A stretch of DNA of 31,973 bases from Entrophospora sp. SA101 (GCA_958430865.1 CAUDNR010004516.1:9142-41114); one strand, 5' to 3'. Positions 20,115 to 31,024 are shown, numbered from the stretch's first letter. Numbers and translations: made by a program. The notes: a model not told the origin generated them from the sequence alone.

Positions 20115-20196
20115 TTTGACTAAAGTAAAACTCTTGATGTAATTAAAAACCTTTGACATAATTAAAACACTTGACATAAGTAAAAACACTTGATAC
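20115..20196. repeat. Imperfect tandem repeat, about 20 bp unit, four copies
   Basis: Units of the form TTGACATAATTAAAACAC follow one another with small changes. There is no coding potential. Confidence 0.6.
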
Positions 20197-20550
20197 AAAC
20201 AGCAATAATGATAATGATAAAATAGGATTATCAAAAGTTCCAAATTATGTAAAAATATGTATCCTGGTGACCTTTTTCTAGATAGGTTTCTGTTAGTTGT
20301 CTGCTGGCAACTAACCACTATTATGTTATCCTGTTACAAAATTAAGAAAATAAACAAAGAATGAAATAAAGAATATATATAACTATGCTACCTGTCAAGA
20401 AACATAGTAAAATTAAAAGGTTCCTAACTAATAATTAAAGTTTGGCCAGAATTATGAATCAATCACATTAACTAATCATAAAATTCTGAGATCATCAGAT
20501 CAAAAAAATATTATCATCATAATAATAATCATTTTAATATCAAGACAAGA

Positions 20551-21436
20551 ATGGATGAATTCTTCTTGTTATTATCTGAAACAATTCTGAAGCATAAGAA
20601 AGAAAATGAAACATATGTTTTCGAAATAGTTATCTCTTTGATCATTAAAATAAAAAATATAAAAAATTTTTTTAGCATCATTGTTATCAATGAATCAGGT
20701 AATGTCAGAGCTGCAAGAAAAGGTATAACTGTTAAATATTCTCATATTTTTAATATCAGATGCATTGCACACATTGATCAGTTTACTTACTAAGGATATA
20801 GCTGATAGTTTAAAAGCAATTGATGGTAGTAATATCATAAAGATTCACATCTACTAGATGATTATGATGGCTTAAGATAACATCACAAAAAGGTCAATGT
20901 TACTTTCAACGATTCTTAACATTGAGATATTAGTGCACCTGCAGTGTACACTATGCACATTTGTCAGCTAAAAAAACGGTGTTGAAGAGAGCTCACAAAA
21001 TTTATGTAAAGCAATGATGACAACAATGATTGTTTTGCTAAAAATGACTATTGAAAGTTTAGTAGACATCCTTATACAAAATAGACAAATGACAAAGCAA
21101 AACATACTTAAGATAACTGTTGTTTGAGTCATTTCTTCAAGAGACAGCAAGCAATAATGTAGATAAGATAGTAAATACTTTAAAAACATTATATGTATAG
21201 TTGTACAATTATCAAATGAGTTTAAATAGTTGCTTATATTATGGATAAAGTTTCATCAAATGATATTATTTAGGATCCTGTCTTAAGTGGTGGAACAATT
21301 TAAACCATGATGCAAAAAATTATAGAGAGCACCAGCATCATTTAAAGAGGTTATGTAATGCCAGAAAAGCTTATGGAATCCTTAGTGTAGCAGAGTCATA
21401 TACAAAAACTAATTTAGACATTGATAATAAGGCTTT
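20551..21436 (+). pseudogene. hAT-like (DUF659-type) transposase relic
   Basis: Plus-strand frame 20551-20793 starts MDEFFLLLSETI, and its second half reads NESGNVRAARKGITVKYSHI followed by FNIRCIAHI. This is the DNG/SGSNVxxA ... YPHIxxxRCIAHxxN block of hAT-like transposases, with the catalytic Asp position replaced by Glu. The frame then breaks; a continuation (ADSLKAIDGS) follows in the same frame after a stop. A last coding-like piece at 21285-21440 (KWWNNLNHDAKNYREHQHHL) may be the C-terminal part. Many residues between are missing or out of frame, so it is a decayed copy. Confidence 0.55.
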
Positions 21437-21635
21437 TTAAACCTTAATTCGACAGGGCAAATAACAAATCCACATTTAATATTTTGTTTTAAAAACAATA
21501 AACCAAAATTATTTATTATTAATAAAAAATTAATTTATAGAAAAATAATAAGATAATAACCATAACTTGATAATTTTTATCAAAATTAATGATTTCTTTT
21601 CCAACTTTATTAATTTGAATTATTAGGTACATATA

Positions 21636-23375
21636 TTAATTTGATACCCATTCATCCCATTCAGCTAAAGTCTTATCACTAATATAATCATACCTGCAAA
21701 TAAACCCCTCTTGCCCAGCTGCAATTATTTGTCTACAAATTGATTTAGTATAAATAAAAATAAAAATAAAAATTAAGCAACCCAAATTAATAATTAATTA
21801 AGTTGCTTACTTATAGTCTCTTGTGAATAAACAACATTTCACAGCTTTTGTAGATCTTCTATGGCTTAATTCTGTTACCAGTTTACCTTTTGTAATATTA
21901 TAAATAAATACACTACCATAACTTGTGCCAACACACATATACTTCCCATCCAAACTATTAAATTAGCAATCAAATTAACTTAGTCATCTGTCCACATAAA
22001 TATTAATACTATAATGGGGTTATGACATAATTTTATTACCTGACATCAAATCTGCATCTATTAAAACAATTATCTTTAATGTTAAAAGTTTTTATAATTT
22101 TAAATGTCTCATAATCCCAATGCTCTATTTTATTGTCTATTGATTTAGATATAACACTATCATTTACAAATTTTATTTCATCTAAATAAATAATATTAAT
22201 AATATTAATAATATTAATAATATTAACATATATGCATCAAAGTAATTATGTAGATATAAAAAATACCTATTTGAGTTGAATGAATTTTTTTAAATTTTGT
22301 ATAAATGTTTTTTTTAGATAAATGTATAGGTTTGTTTGATGTTTCTGTCAGATTTGGTGTATACCATATTCTAATTTCACCTTGATTATTTCCTGTCAAA
22401 AAAGTTTGGCCTGTAGGATGCCAACACTTGTAGGTAGATATAGATAAATAGATAGATATATTATTTATATTATATGTATTGATGTACTTATAAATTTTTA
22501 ATAAATAACACTTACTATGATAAATGCATTTATCTCAATAATGTACAAACATGTTCCATTATCAACATGCCATATTCGAACAGTATTATCCCTCGAGGCA
22601 GACATTAAATGCTGATCATCATTTGGATATTTTCGAAGATCAGTAATTGTTCCTGTATATGAATATATAATAAACCAATGTTAATACATAAGTCTATTCT
22701 ATCCAGGTACTTGATTTTTCTCGGAATTTTTTAAAAAAGTAATGCCATGTTTTTTCGTTTAAAACTACCCTACCTGTATGTCCATTTAATGTTTTAAAAG
22801 TAAGAGAAAATGCCAGGCTGATTAAATATATTTTACCAAGTGTGCCTGCTACCGCTAAGATTGCATCATCTTTTCTGTGTAGCCAACAACAAGTTAATAA
22901 CTCCTAATATATATTATAAGTGTATATTAGTTATTATATTTTGCAACCACTTTTTTTTCATTAAAAAAAAACCTAAAATGAATAACATACATTTGTTTCT
23001 AGATCTATATGTTCCCCCGCTACAAAATTTGACATTATATCTAAATGATCACCGCAATGCTCATTGTCATATATACTTGCCTATTCAAAATAAATGAATA
23101 AATTTATTTATATGTTGTATTCAATATATACAGAAAATGAAGAATTTTACCTGAATGTCTGCAACTGTGGCCAAAATATTACTAGTATCTTTTACATCCC
23201 TTATAACGTATCCAAGTTTGTTATATTTTTTTATATACTCGGGACCAATTGGTGCCTCATAATTGTTCAAATTAAAGAAAAGCGATATTTGATTTATGTT
23301 TTTCCCATGATTTTCTTTCACAATTCTACGTAAACGAAAATTATAAAACATTTGATCACTGCTATCAGTATTCAT
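21636..23375 (-). CDS. EED: EED/ESC-like WD40 protein (Polycomb repressive complex 2 subunit)
   Basis: EED is the WD40 propeller of PRC2, the nuclear H3K27 methyltransferase complex, and reads existing H3K27me3. Eight exons join in phase on the minus strand: 23375-23151, 23080-22991, 22903-22774, 22652-22516, 22426-22267, 22181-22040, 21954-21811 and 21732-21636, giving 374 aa (human EED 441). Blocks match EED in order: IVKENHGKNINQISLFFN (human LKEDHNQPLFGVQFN), LLTCCWLHRKDDAILAVAG (human FYTCAW...LLAVAG), LNGHTGTITDLRKYPNDDQH, LMSASRDNTVRIWHVDNGT (human LLSVSKDHALRLWNIQTDT), then KIHSTQIDEIKFVNDSVISK (human IHRNYVDCVRWLGDLILSK), and finally SHRRSTKAVKCCLFTRD. The N-terminal extension of human EED is absent. 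By eye alignment, human aromatic-cage Trp364-Tyr365 correspond to Asn-Arg here. ATG 23375 is the first ATG after the upstream in-frame TAG at about 23445. Confidence 0.87.
22191..22227. repeat. TAATATTAA 9-mer tandem repeat in an EED intron
   Basis: Four copies in the intron between exons 5 and 6, close to the acceptor of exon 6. Confidence 0.8.
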
Positions 23376-23594
23376 GTTAACTATTTTTTGGACGTGTTTG
23401 ACCACCAATATGATTGCGTCACACACAAGTTTAAAAAAGATCGTCTATACACCATAAATAGAAAATCCAAGGAAAATAATAATTAATTTTTTATTAAACA
23501 AGAAAATTCTTATTTTACAAATTAACAAGAAAATTTCATTTATAGAAGCGTCACGAAAATAGCAATCTCTCATCTTCCCTCAATCAACATTTGA
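23376..23594. promoter_or_regulatory. Candidate divergent promoter between EED and a small plus-strand gene
   Basis: Only about 219 bp separate the EED start codon (minus) from a possible start at 23595 (plus). The stretch is AT-rich with T/A tracts but no element I can name. The call rests on gene geometry alone. Confidence 0.3.
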
Positions 23595-23953
23595 ATGACT
23601 GATAAGGGAGATATAAGTCTTAGAATACAGTTAGGTGATGTGATGAATAAAATTCAAGAGGTAAATCTTTTCTTTTTTAATTAAAGGATTAAATAATTCC
23701 TTACATTGGTAAATACTAATGTCCATTCTTAGATTTTAATAAATCAGTTTGTAGAAACTTGACTAAGATTTCTGTTATGAGATGCATATGTATAAAGATT
23801 AATATTAAAAAAATTAGCAATTAAAAAAAAATCTTTTATTAATCATCATTTTCTTTTGACCAATTGTTATTTCAGTGGATTAAGTGCCAGACATGCTGGA
23901 AAAGACATTATGTCAAAGACTTAACCACTACTTTTTCACATGACTCTTGGTGA
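23595..23953 (+). CDS. Tiny two-exon candidate gene, about 47 aa
   Basis: ATG 23595 opens MTDKGDISLRIQLGDVMNKI and ends exon 1 at 23660 before GTAAAT. An acceptor TTTCAG at 23870-23875 starts exon 2, which reads WIKCQTCWKRHYVKDLTTTF to TGA at 23951-23953. The splice sites fit the local style, and codons look balanced. I do not recognise the product; exon 1 faintly resembles the DEL...LGD strand of an SH3 fold, which is too little to name it. An alternative acceptor would change the second half. Confidence 0.35.
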
Positions 23954-24328
23954 TAGATTTCCTTTCAACATAAGTGAAAGTCATTTCAAGTATATACAGC
24001 AACATTTTCAAACTTTGCAAACCATTTTGTCAAAGGAATAATAGAAATATTTACTAATTAAAACATCCTTCTGCTTACAATTTCTTTATAACAACAACTT
24101 TTAGCAATAAAATAATTGTCAACTTTTAATTATTGTATTTAAAAGAAATTGCTAATTTATTTATGTAATATTAACCTTATTTGAATTTTTGAACATGATT
24201 AGTATAATTACAATTTTCTTGTAACAAAGGTTGATTGTATTTATATCTTGAATGAAAGCAGATAGTTTATTCCTTATGATAGGTCAACAGAAACATAAAT
24301 TTTACAACAATATTCACTTACCAATTAA

Positions 24329-24598
24329 ATGCAAGATTCTACAGATTTATTTGGTAACAAAAATCAAATTGATAATAACAACCACCAGAATAAATCCATT
24401 GGATGTAGAAGAAGACATGAAGAAACTTATGATGGTAATAAAATAATGAACATCAAAGAAAAAGATATAGAACAAACAATAGACTTCAAAGATCACCAGA
24501 ATGAGCATAAATCCATTGGACATAAAAGAAGACATGAAGTAACTAATAAAATAAATGAACATTGGAAAAAAGACATAGAACAAACTTCAAAGCAGTGA
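24329..24598 (+). CDS. Small basic ORF with internal tandem duplication (89 aa)
   Basis: ATG 24329 to TGA 24596-24598. The ORF carries two imperfect copies of an about 36-residue unit encoded at 24381-24491 and 24492-24592. Each has the pattern HQN..KSIG..RRHE..., then a Lys/Asn stretch and KDIEQT. The arginine/lysine-rich RRRHE and KRRHE patches could act as nuclear signals. No family is recognised. Frame conservation across both units suggests the sequence was coding when it duplicated. It lacks a clear promoter or splice partners, so it could also be a relic. Confidence 0.4.
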   Translation: MQDSTDLFGNKNQIDNNNHQNKSIGCRRRHEETYDGNKIMNIKEKDIEQTIDFKDHQNEHKSIGHKRRHEVTNKINEHWKKDIEQTSKQ

Positions 24599-25463
24599 AA
24601 AAAATTGGGATAGGTATATATTCAGGCAACCCTTTGTCATTTTAGACCTATGTGGCACATATTTATATGTGTATATATATGTTACTTTGCATTTTACATA
24701 TATATCTCAAATTTTATTTTTTGATAAAATGTTAAACTTACCAATCCAGGCCACCATATAATCTACTATGCTACCTACTTCAAATGCCATTATTAATATT
24801 AAAACTAAAGTAAAGTTCTGAAGCTAGTGTGAGTGTGCAATCTGAGTTACTTACTTACCAGGTAATTCTTATGTTTGGCACACAGCTGGTCTTACCTTGT
24901 CCCCAAATTAAAGCCCATAATTATACCTACTGACCCTAAGTCCAAATATCAATACACATCTGGTTTAGAAAGCTATAGAGGTAGTCACCATATAGAAGGT
25001 TTTGGGTTAATATTTTATATATAAAATTATCTATGCTGATTGATTTTCTAAATAAAACTACTCTTTTAACATACACCATGACATAAGTGTACTTGTTTAT
25101 GAACTATGTGAACTTCCATATTGAAAGGGTTTACTGCTTTGTTGAAAATGAGTCATAATGAAATAACACCACATAAAATAATACATTTTTTTGTTTTAAT
25201 ATGTCTGAATTTGTGATGTGGTTGTCATTTTGAAAATAAGAAATTTACTATGTTATCTTAGTCCTGCCGATCTTATATGTATCTATTACTATATAAATTC
25301 ATTTTGTTGCACATTTTGCACATTTTTATTAAAAGTTATCTTGATAAAAAACTAATTGATTTTTTTTAATAATATCTATATTTTTTCAATATCTTAACTA
25401 AATTTTGAAATGTGACTCGAAATAAATGTTTGTTTCTTTACTATTGATTAAATTATGTTGAAA
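24599..25463. other. Intergenic, includes copy 2 of the GCACACAG repeat
   Basis: No gene seen. The part at about 24815-24900 shares GTGAG-TGCAATCTGAGTT and GCACACAG with the repeat at 3420-3730. Confidence 0.5.
24815..24900. repeat. Dispersed repeat with GCACACAG motif, copy 2
   Basis: GTGAGTGTGCAATCTGAGTT near 24831, then GCACACAGCTGG near 24885, as in the block at 3445-3715 in the same orientation. Confidence 0.5.
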
Positions 25464-25890
25464 CTATAAATCTTGAAATAGTTTTTGTAGAGTGACAATC
25501 AAAACAATTAAATCCAATTGCCTAGTCTCAGTTATGAATAAAATGTTACCTTTCAAATGATTTATTGGTGATCTTGTTAATAATTCCAATTCATTATCAC
25601 AAAAAATATCTGTTTTTAATTTAATCATCTCATCTTGTAAAACTATCACTTCTAAAGAAGAAGATTCATTAATACTTATACCCTTTTTTGTTAGTATATA
25701 TGGTTTCTGACTAGTATCAAGTTTGTGATTTTAATATTATCCCATCGAAGTGTGACATTTTCTAGAGAGAGAATCGCCTATATTAAGTTCAAAACATACA
25801 TCACCCTTCTTCAGCTTTTCTTTTATATAGTAGCTTTGTTTATCATTCTAAAACGTCCAGTTTCAATTTCTTTACAAAGTACACATTGTT
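25464..25890 (-). pseudogene. Decayed reading frame of unknown function
   Basis: Minus-strand pieces in changing frames read NKQCVLCKEIETGRFRM at about 25890-25840, KKGDVCFELNIGDSLSRKCH at about 25820-25760, and VIVLQDEMIKLKTDIFCDNE onwards to a stop at 25464. The CxxC pair in CVLCKE hints at a zinc-binding start. The pieces are separated by stops and shifts with no clean introns between them, so I read it as a pseudogene. No family is named. Confidence 0.4.
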
Positions 25891-26649
25891 TATTTTGAAA
25901 TTACTATTTTCACTATTATAAGTAGAAGTCAAGGGAGGAATAATCCGGTATGTACCACCCTTTTGGTATGGTACTCACCTGCCAGCGGAATAATAATAAG
26001 TTGATCATTCAATAAGTCAGCCAAAATTTTCATCACATGATCGATCTACGAGTGTTTTACATGTGTTTTTCAATCGAATTTTTAATTCACAATCACGTGA
26101 TAAGTTCCATAATTTGCCAAAAATAGATTTTTATTATATGTATAAATTCATTTATTTGCATATATTAATATATTAATATACAAAAAAAAATCTAAAAAAA
26201 AGCGAGATATATGATTGGAATGGAGTTTTCCCGGCCCTCTAACCAATAAATCAGTTGTATTTTTTATTAATGTTATCGAAATTGGCCACGTGGCACCGGA
26301 ACTTTAGCAGTTTTTGGAACAAACAAAGAAAATCTATACTGGAATTGTAAATTTCTTTATCATTATATTCACATTCATATAGAAATATAAATATGTGTAA
26401 AATATAATCCAAATGAAGTAAATAAATAATAATAATAATAATAATTATTATTTTTTCTTCATATAATTTTACAATAATAACTACTTTCTTTTCCACAAAT
26501 TTAAACTTGCAAGTTTGTGGTGTAAAAAGGTTTGAAATTGATTAATTATTCATTAGTTTATTAACAATCGTTTTTCCACATGTGTAATCTTTTTGTTTCT
26601 CTTAATATGTTATATTCAGTTATTTAATTAAACATATAGATAAGTAGAA
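25891..26649. other. Intergenic, upstream of the NIPA-like gene
   Basis: No gene seen. A slightly GC-richer patch at 25940-25995 has a partly self-complementary GGTATGTACC/GGTATGGTAC pair. (AAT)n lies at about 26423-26455. Confidence 0.5.
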
Positions 26650-28948
26650 ATGTGGCCTCCAATTGACAAGTTACCTGAGGTCCAATCCTTTATAGGTGTA
26701 ATTTTTGCTGTCACTGGAAACGTAAGCTTAATAAGATATTTTATTTATTCTATTATTATCTATATTCAACAAAACAATTTTAATAGAATTTTTTATTAAT
26801 TATATAACTTAGATTTTGATATCTATTGCATTAAATTTACAAAAACACGCACACAATGAACTTCAGAGAATTAGTTGTGATTCGGTAGCATTTAGTGATA
26901 CTCGTAGCGGATCTAATCCACAACGTCCCACCTCTTTATACGATTCCGATCTACCGACGCATATTCTACGATCAAGTGAAAGTGATGATAGTTATGTAAT
27001 GTTGACTGAATTCGATGATTGTGATAACAAATCTCATTATCTTTTTTCCAAAGCTTGGTGGGCCGGAATATTACTGATGGTTATAGGTAGATTTTTTTAT
27101 TTTGATAATATATAGATTGCGTGTGAATGGATGGATACGTGTGGGTGGATATGCAGAATGATAATGTGGTTATATATATTTGAGTATATACACACGCGCA
27201 TGTACACTTATACATATATATTATTAATTTTAGGCGAATCAGGAAATTTTATAGCTTATGGATTTGCACCTGCATCGGTGGTTGCACCATTGGGAACTGT
27301 TGCTCTAATTTCCAATGTAATATTGGCTCCTATAATGTTGAAGGAAAGGTTTCGCACCCAAGATTTATTCGGAGTTGTTGTTGCCATAATCGGTGCTATT
27401 ATTGTAGTGCTTAATTCTAAATCTGAAGAAGTAAAAGTAAATATAAAGACAATTTTTTATTTTTACATATTTTATTTATATATATAAATATATTAACACA
27501 CTCCCATGTATCTATTTAATGTATCATCGTTGTAGCTTTCACCAGAAGCAATATGCGAAGCAATATTGCAAGTGAAATTTCGTATTTATCTAATTGTTAC
27601 CGTTATTTTGACCAGTTGTCTTCTGATTGCATCGATTAGATATGGTCACAGATTAATTTTCATAGATTTATCATTAGTTGCAATATTTGGTAAGATAAAT
27701 TACATTTATTATTATTATAGTAATTATTATTATTATTATTATTATATTTGTTAAATTGTAAATTTATGAGCTAAGATTATTAACTAATAATATTATTAAT
27801 AATACTGTTAGGTGGTTACACTGTATTGGCAACTAAATCGATTTCTTCATTATTAACGCTGACATTTATCTCAATGTTTACATACCCAATAACCTACTTA
27901 TTGTTTTTTGTATTGTTAAGTACGGCTGTACTTCAGATTAAATATCTTAACAAATCATTAAGCCAATTTGATTCAACGGTAATTTTTTGGTCAATTGTAG
28001 TAATTGTTTATGATATCGTTTATATTTTATTCCAACCCATAAATAATTTAATGATATTTAGGAAGTAATTCCAACACAATTTGTTCTCTTCACAATATCA
28101 GCAATTATTGGCAGCGCTGTTTTATATAATGATTTTGCTGATATGGATTTTTGGAGATGTACTGGTTTCTTGGTTGGATGTTTGTTAACATTTTTGGGGG
28201 TTTTTTTTATAACCTCAAATAGAAACAAAACTCGTGGCTACACTCTGATTTCAACGAATCCAACCCAGACACCAAATCCAATCTCTGCAATTACAGATGA
28301 TGATGGCGTATATAATTCACCTATTGACTTTGATGGACACTTTTCATTCAATACCCATCGACCAATTTCCAGCTCTACACCTCGTAGACATACACTAAAC
28401 GAATCTATAGATATTGCCACCCCGCTTTTACATGGTGAGTTATATCCGGCAAATTATTCTCACTCAAGAAGCGATAGTATTTTCAAATCGTTGGTTGATG
28501 TGTCTGCCACAACGATCACTGGGGTTGGTCAAGCGTTAAATTCTGTTGGTGCTCGCCACTCACATGCCTTGGGATTAGGTAAATTGAATAAATTTTATAT
28601 ACTGTTATTTTGTAATTAATTTATACTCATTTCTTTTTTTTTCTTTTTTCATTTTCTTCCCAACTTCTCATCCTATTTCCTTTTTTTTATTGGAAAAAAA
28701 GAATTATTTTAAACTAATTATTATTTATTTATTTTTCTTTTATATTTTTTTTGGGGGGTGTGATAAATTGTTAATAATTTTAATAACCATACATATATAC
28801 CTAATATACACAATATACATAATATATACAATAACATAATAACATACATATAATAAAATCAATAGACCAAGTAATCGAGAATTATTTTTTAAAAATGAGA
28901 GAAGAAGATAGATTAAATAATAATGATCCCAGTAATAATGATTCTAGC

Positions 28949-29026
<78 letters not shown>

Positions 29027-29231
29027 GATGATAATAATAATAATAATAACGATGATAATAATCATCGTCGTAGTTACTCTGTTCCTGCAGCAATTAGAAA
29101 TTTTGTTTATCCAAATAATAATTTTAATCATTTCAGAAATTTACATAATAATAATAATAGAAATAATAGTTTTAATTTTTACAGAAATTTTAACTATTTA
29201 AATAATAATAATAATAATAATAATCATGACG

Positions 29232-29270
<39 letters not shown>

Positions 29271-29866
29271 GGCATAATAATTATAATAGCATATCAAATA
29301 ATACTAATAATACTAATAATATTAATGTTAATACTAATGGCACCAATAATCGTTTTTATAATAATAATAATGTTAATGCTAATGTTAATGGTAATGAACA
29401 ATCGAAATCACTAACAGATTCATCGTACCTTGGCACATCATTTACTAATTCTGAATATTATAATTCTGGATATAATACTGAATCAATACAAGAAGATTAT
29501 GAGAGCGATGATGTTGATGATACAAGAACAATTAGCGGTTTAACAATTTCAACTGATAATAGCGGTAATTTAAGTAGTGGATTATATTCTGGTGAAGAAT
29601 ATGATGATGATAATGAGAGCGGTTCTTATGATGTATTTTCTAATTATGGTGCCGATGATATGGATGGTGATTTACCAGATTTGCCTTCTAGGAATGAACA
29701 TAATATAAATAATGGTGAAACTACCCCCAAAAATGTTAACAAACATCCAACCAAGAAACCAGTACATCTCCAAAAATCCATATCAGCAAAATCATTATAT
29801 AAAACAGCGCTGCCAATAATTGCTGATATTGTGAAGAGAACAAATTGTGTTGGAATTACTTCCTAA
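26650..29866 (+). CDS. NIPA-family (DUF803) magnesium-transporter-like protein with altered C-terminus
   Basis: NIPA proteins are multi-pass membrane proteins linked to Mg2+ transport. Seven exons join in phase: 26650-26721, 26813-27086, 27234-27436, 27536-27689, 27812-27978, 28062-28578 and 28866-29866 (about 795 aa). Exon 1 and the start of exon 2 form membrane segment 1, followed by a polar Ser/Asp-rich loop. The core then matches the family: GESGNFIAYGFAPASVVAPL, NVILAPIMLKERF, GGYTVLATKSISSLL, and DSTEVIPTQFVLFTISAIIG with SAVLYNDF. About nine membrane segments are visible. Exon 6 ends in a cytosolic Ser/Thr-rich tail; exon 7 is Asn-rich, with runs of 26 Asn (25 AAT codons then AAC) and 12 Asn (AAC). 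From 29723 the exon runs into an inverted copy of the gene itself, so the last 47 residues are translated antisense sequence and the stop at 29864-29866 is fortuitous. The unrearranged end is probably at 31022-31024 (about 754 aa). Confidence 0.85.
27374..28201 (+). repeat. Inverted repeat arm 1 (828 bp), NIPA exons 3 (end) to 6 (start)
   Basis: Pairs with 29723-30550 with constant coordinate sum 57924, so there are no gaps. All stretches compared, including introns, were identical. Confidence 0.95.
28949..29023 (+). repeat. (AAT)25 trinucleotide run, in frame as poly-Asn
   Basis: Twenty-five uninterrupted AAT codons in NIPA exon 7. Confidence 0.9.
29234..29269 (+). repeat. (AAC)12 trinucleotide run, in frame as poly-Asn
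   Basis: Twelve AAC codons. The repeat provides the CAACAACAAC microhomology seen at the 30541-30550 junction. Confidence 0.9.
29260..29723 (+). repeat. Direct repeat copy 1 (464 bp), NIPA exon 7
   Basis: Same sequence at 30541-31004, offset 1281 bp, no differences seen. Copy 1 is followed by the inverted arm and copy 2 by the likely original 3' sequence. Confidence 0.95.
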
Positions 29867-30550
29867 ATATCATTAAATTATTTATGGGTTGGAATAAAAT
29901 ATAAACGATATCATAAACAATTACTACAATTGACCAAAAAATTACCGTTGAATCAAATTGGCTTAATGATTTGTTAAGATATTTAATCTGAAGTACAGCC
30001 GTACTTAACAATACAAAAAACAATAAGTAGGTTATTGGGTATGTAAACATTGAGATAAATGTCAGCGTTAATAATGAAGAAATCGATTTAGTTGCCAATA
30101 CAGTGTAACCACCTAACAGTATTATTAATAATATTATTAGTTAATAATCTTAGCTCATAAATTTACAATTTAACAAATATAATAATAATAATAATAATAA
30201 TTACTATAATAATAATAAATGTAATTTATCTTACCAAATATTGCAACTAATGATAAATCTATGAAAATTAATCTGTGACCATATCTAATCGATGCAATCA
30301 GAAGACAACTGGTCAAAATAACGGTAACAATTAGATAAATACGAAATTTCACTTGCAATATTGCTTCGCATATTGCTTCTGGTGAAAGCTACAACGATGA
30401 TACATTAAATAGATACATGGGAGTGTGTTAATATATTTATATATATAAATAAAATATGTAAAAATAAAAAATTGTCTTTATATTTACTTTTACTTCTTCA
30501 GATTTAGAATTAAGCACTACAATAATAGCACCGATTATGGCAACAACAAC
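29723..30550 (-). repeat. Inverted repeat arm 2 (828 bp), antisense copy of NIPA exons 3-6
   Basis: Exact reverse complement of 27374-28201. Its minus-strand frames (30358-30170 and 30098-29856) therefore repeat NIPA exons 4 and 5 plus adjoining intron read-through. They are not an independent gene, because exons 1-2 and the end of exon 6 are absent. Confidence 0.95.
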
Positions 30551-31024
30551 AGGCATAATAATTATAATAGCATATCAAATAATACTAATAATACTAATAA
30601 TATTAATGTTAATACTAATGGCACCAATAATCGTTTTTATAATAATAATAATGTTAATGCTAATGTTAATGGTAATGAACAATCGAAATCACTAACAGAT
30701 TCATCGTACCTTGGCACATCATTTACTAATTCTGAATATTATAATTCTGGATATAATACTGAATCAATACAAGAAGATTATGAGAGCGATGATGTTGATG
30801 ATACAAGAACAATTAGCGGTTTAACAATTTCAACTGATAATAGCGGTAATTTAAGTAGTGGATTATATTCTGGTGAAGAATATGATGATGATAATGAGAG
30901 CGGTTCTTATGATGTATTTTCTAATTATGGTGCCGATGATATGGATGGTGATTTACCAGATTTGCCTTCTAGGAATGAACATAATATAAATAATGGTGAA
31001 ACTATATATTTATTTATATTTTAG
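30541..31024 (+). pseudogene. Direct repeat copy 2 with the probable original NIPA 3' end
   Basis: Duplicate of exon 7 from the AAC run onwards (464 bp). It continues past 31004 as ACTATATATTTATTT and reaches TAG at 31022-31024 in the same frame, giving a natural end NNGETIYLFIF. It has no own start or upstream exons here, so as written it is a stranded exon fragment. Confidence 0.85.

Noticed and set aside
22774..22903. Generic WD40 protein (G-beta or coronin) instead of EED
   Set aside because: The order of blocks KENHGKNINQ, LTCCW...LAVAG, SASRDNTVRIW, IHSTQIDEIKF...VISKS and SHRRSTKAV matches EED specifically.
28913..29414. Poly-Ile and poly-Thr frames over the AAT/AAC runs
   Set aside because: Shadow frames of the trinucleotide repeats; the Asn frame continues the NIPA exon.
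29856..30358. Minus-strand frames of 80 and 62 codons identical to NIPA exons
   Set aside because: They belong to the inverted 828 bp arm, lack the start and end of the gene and are not an independent antisense gene.
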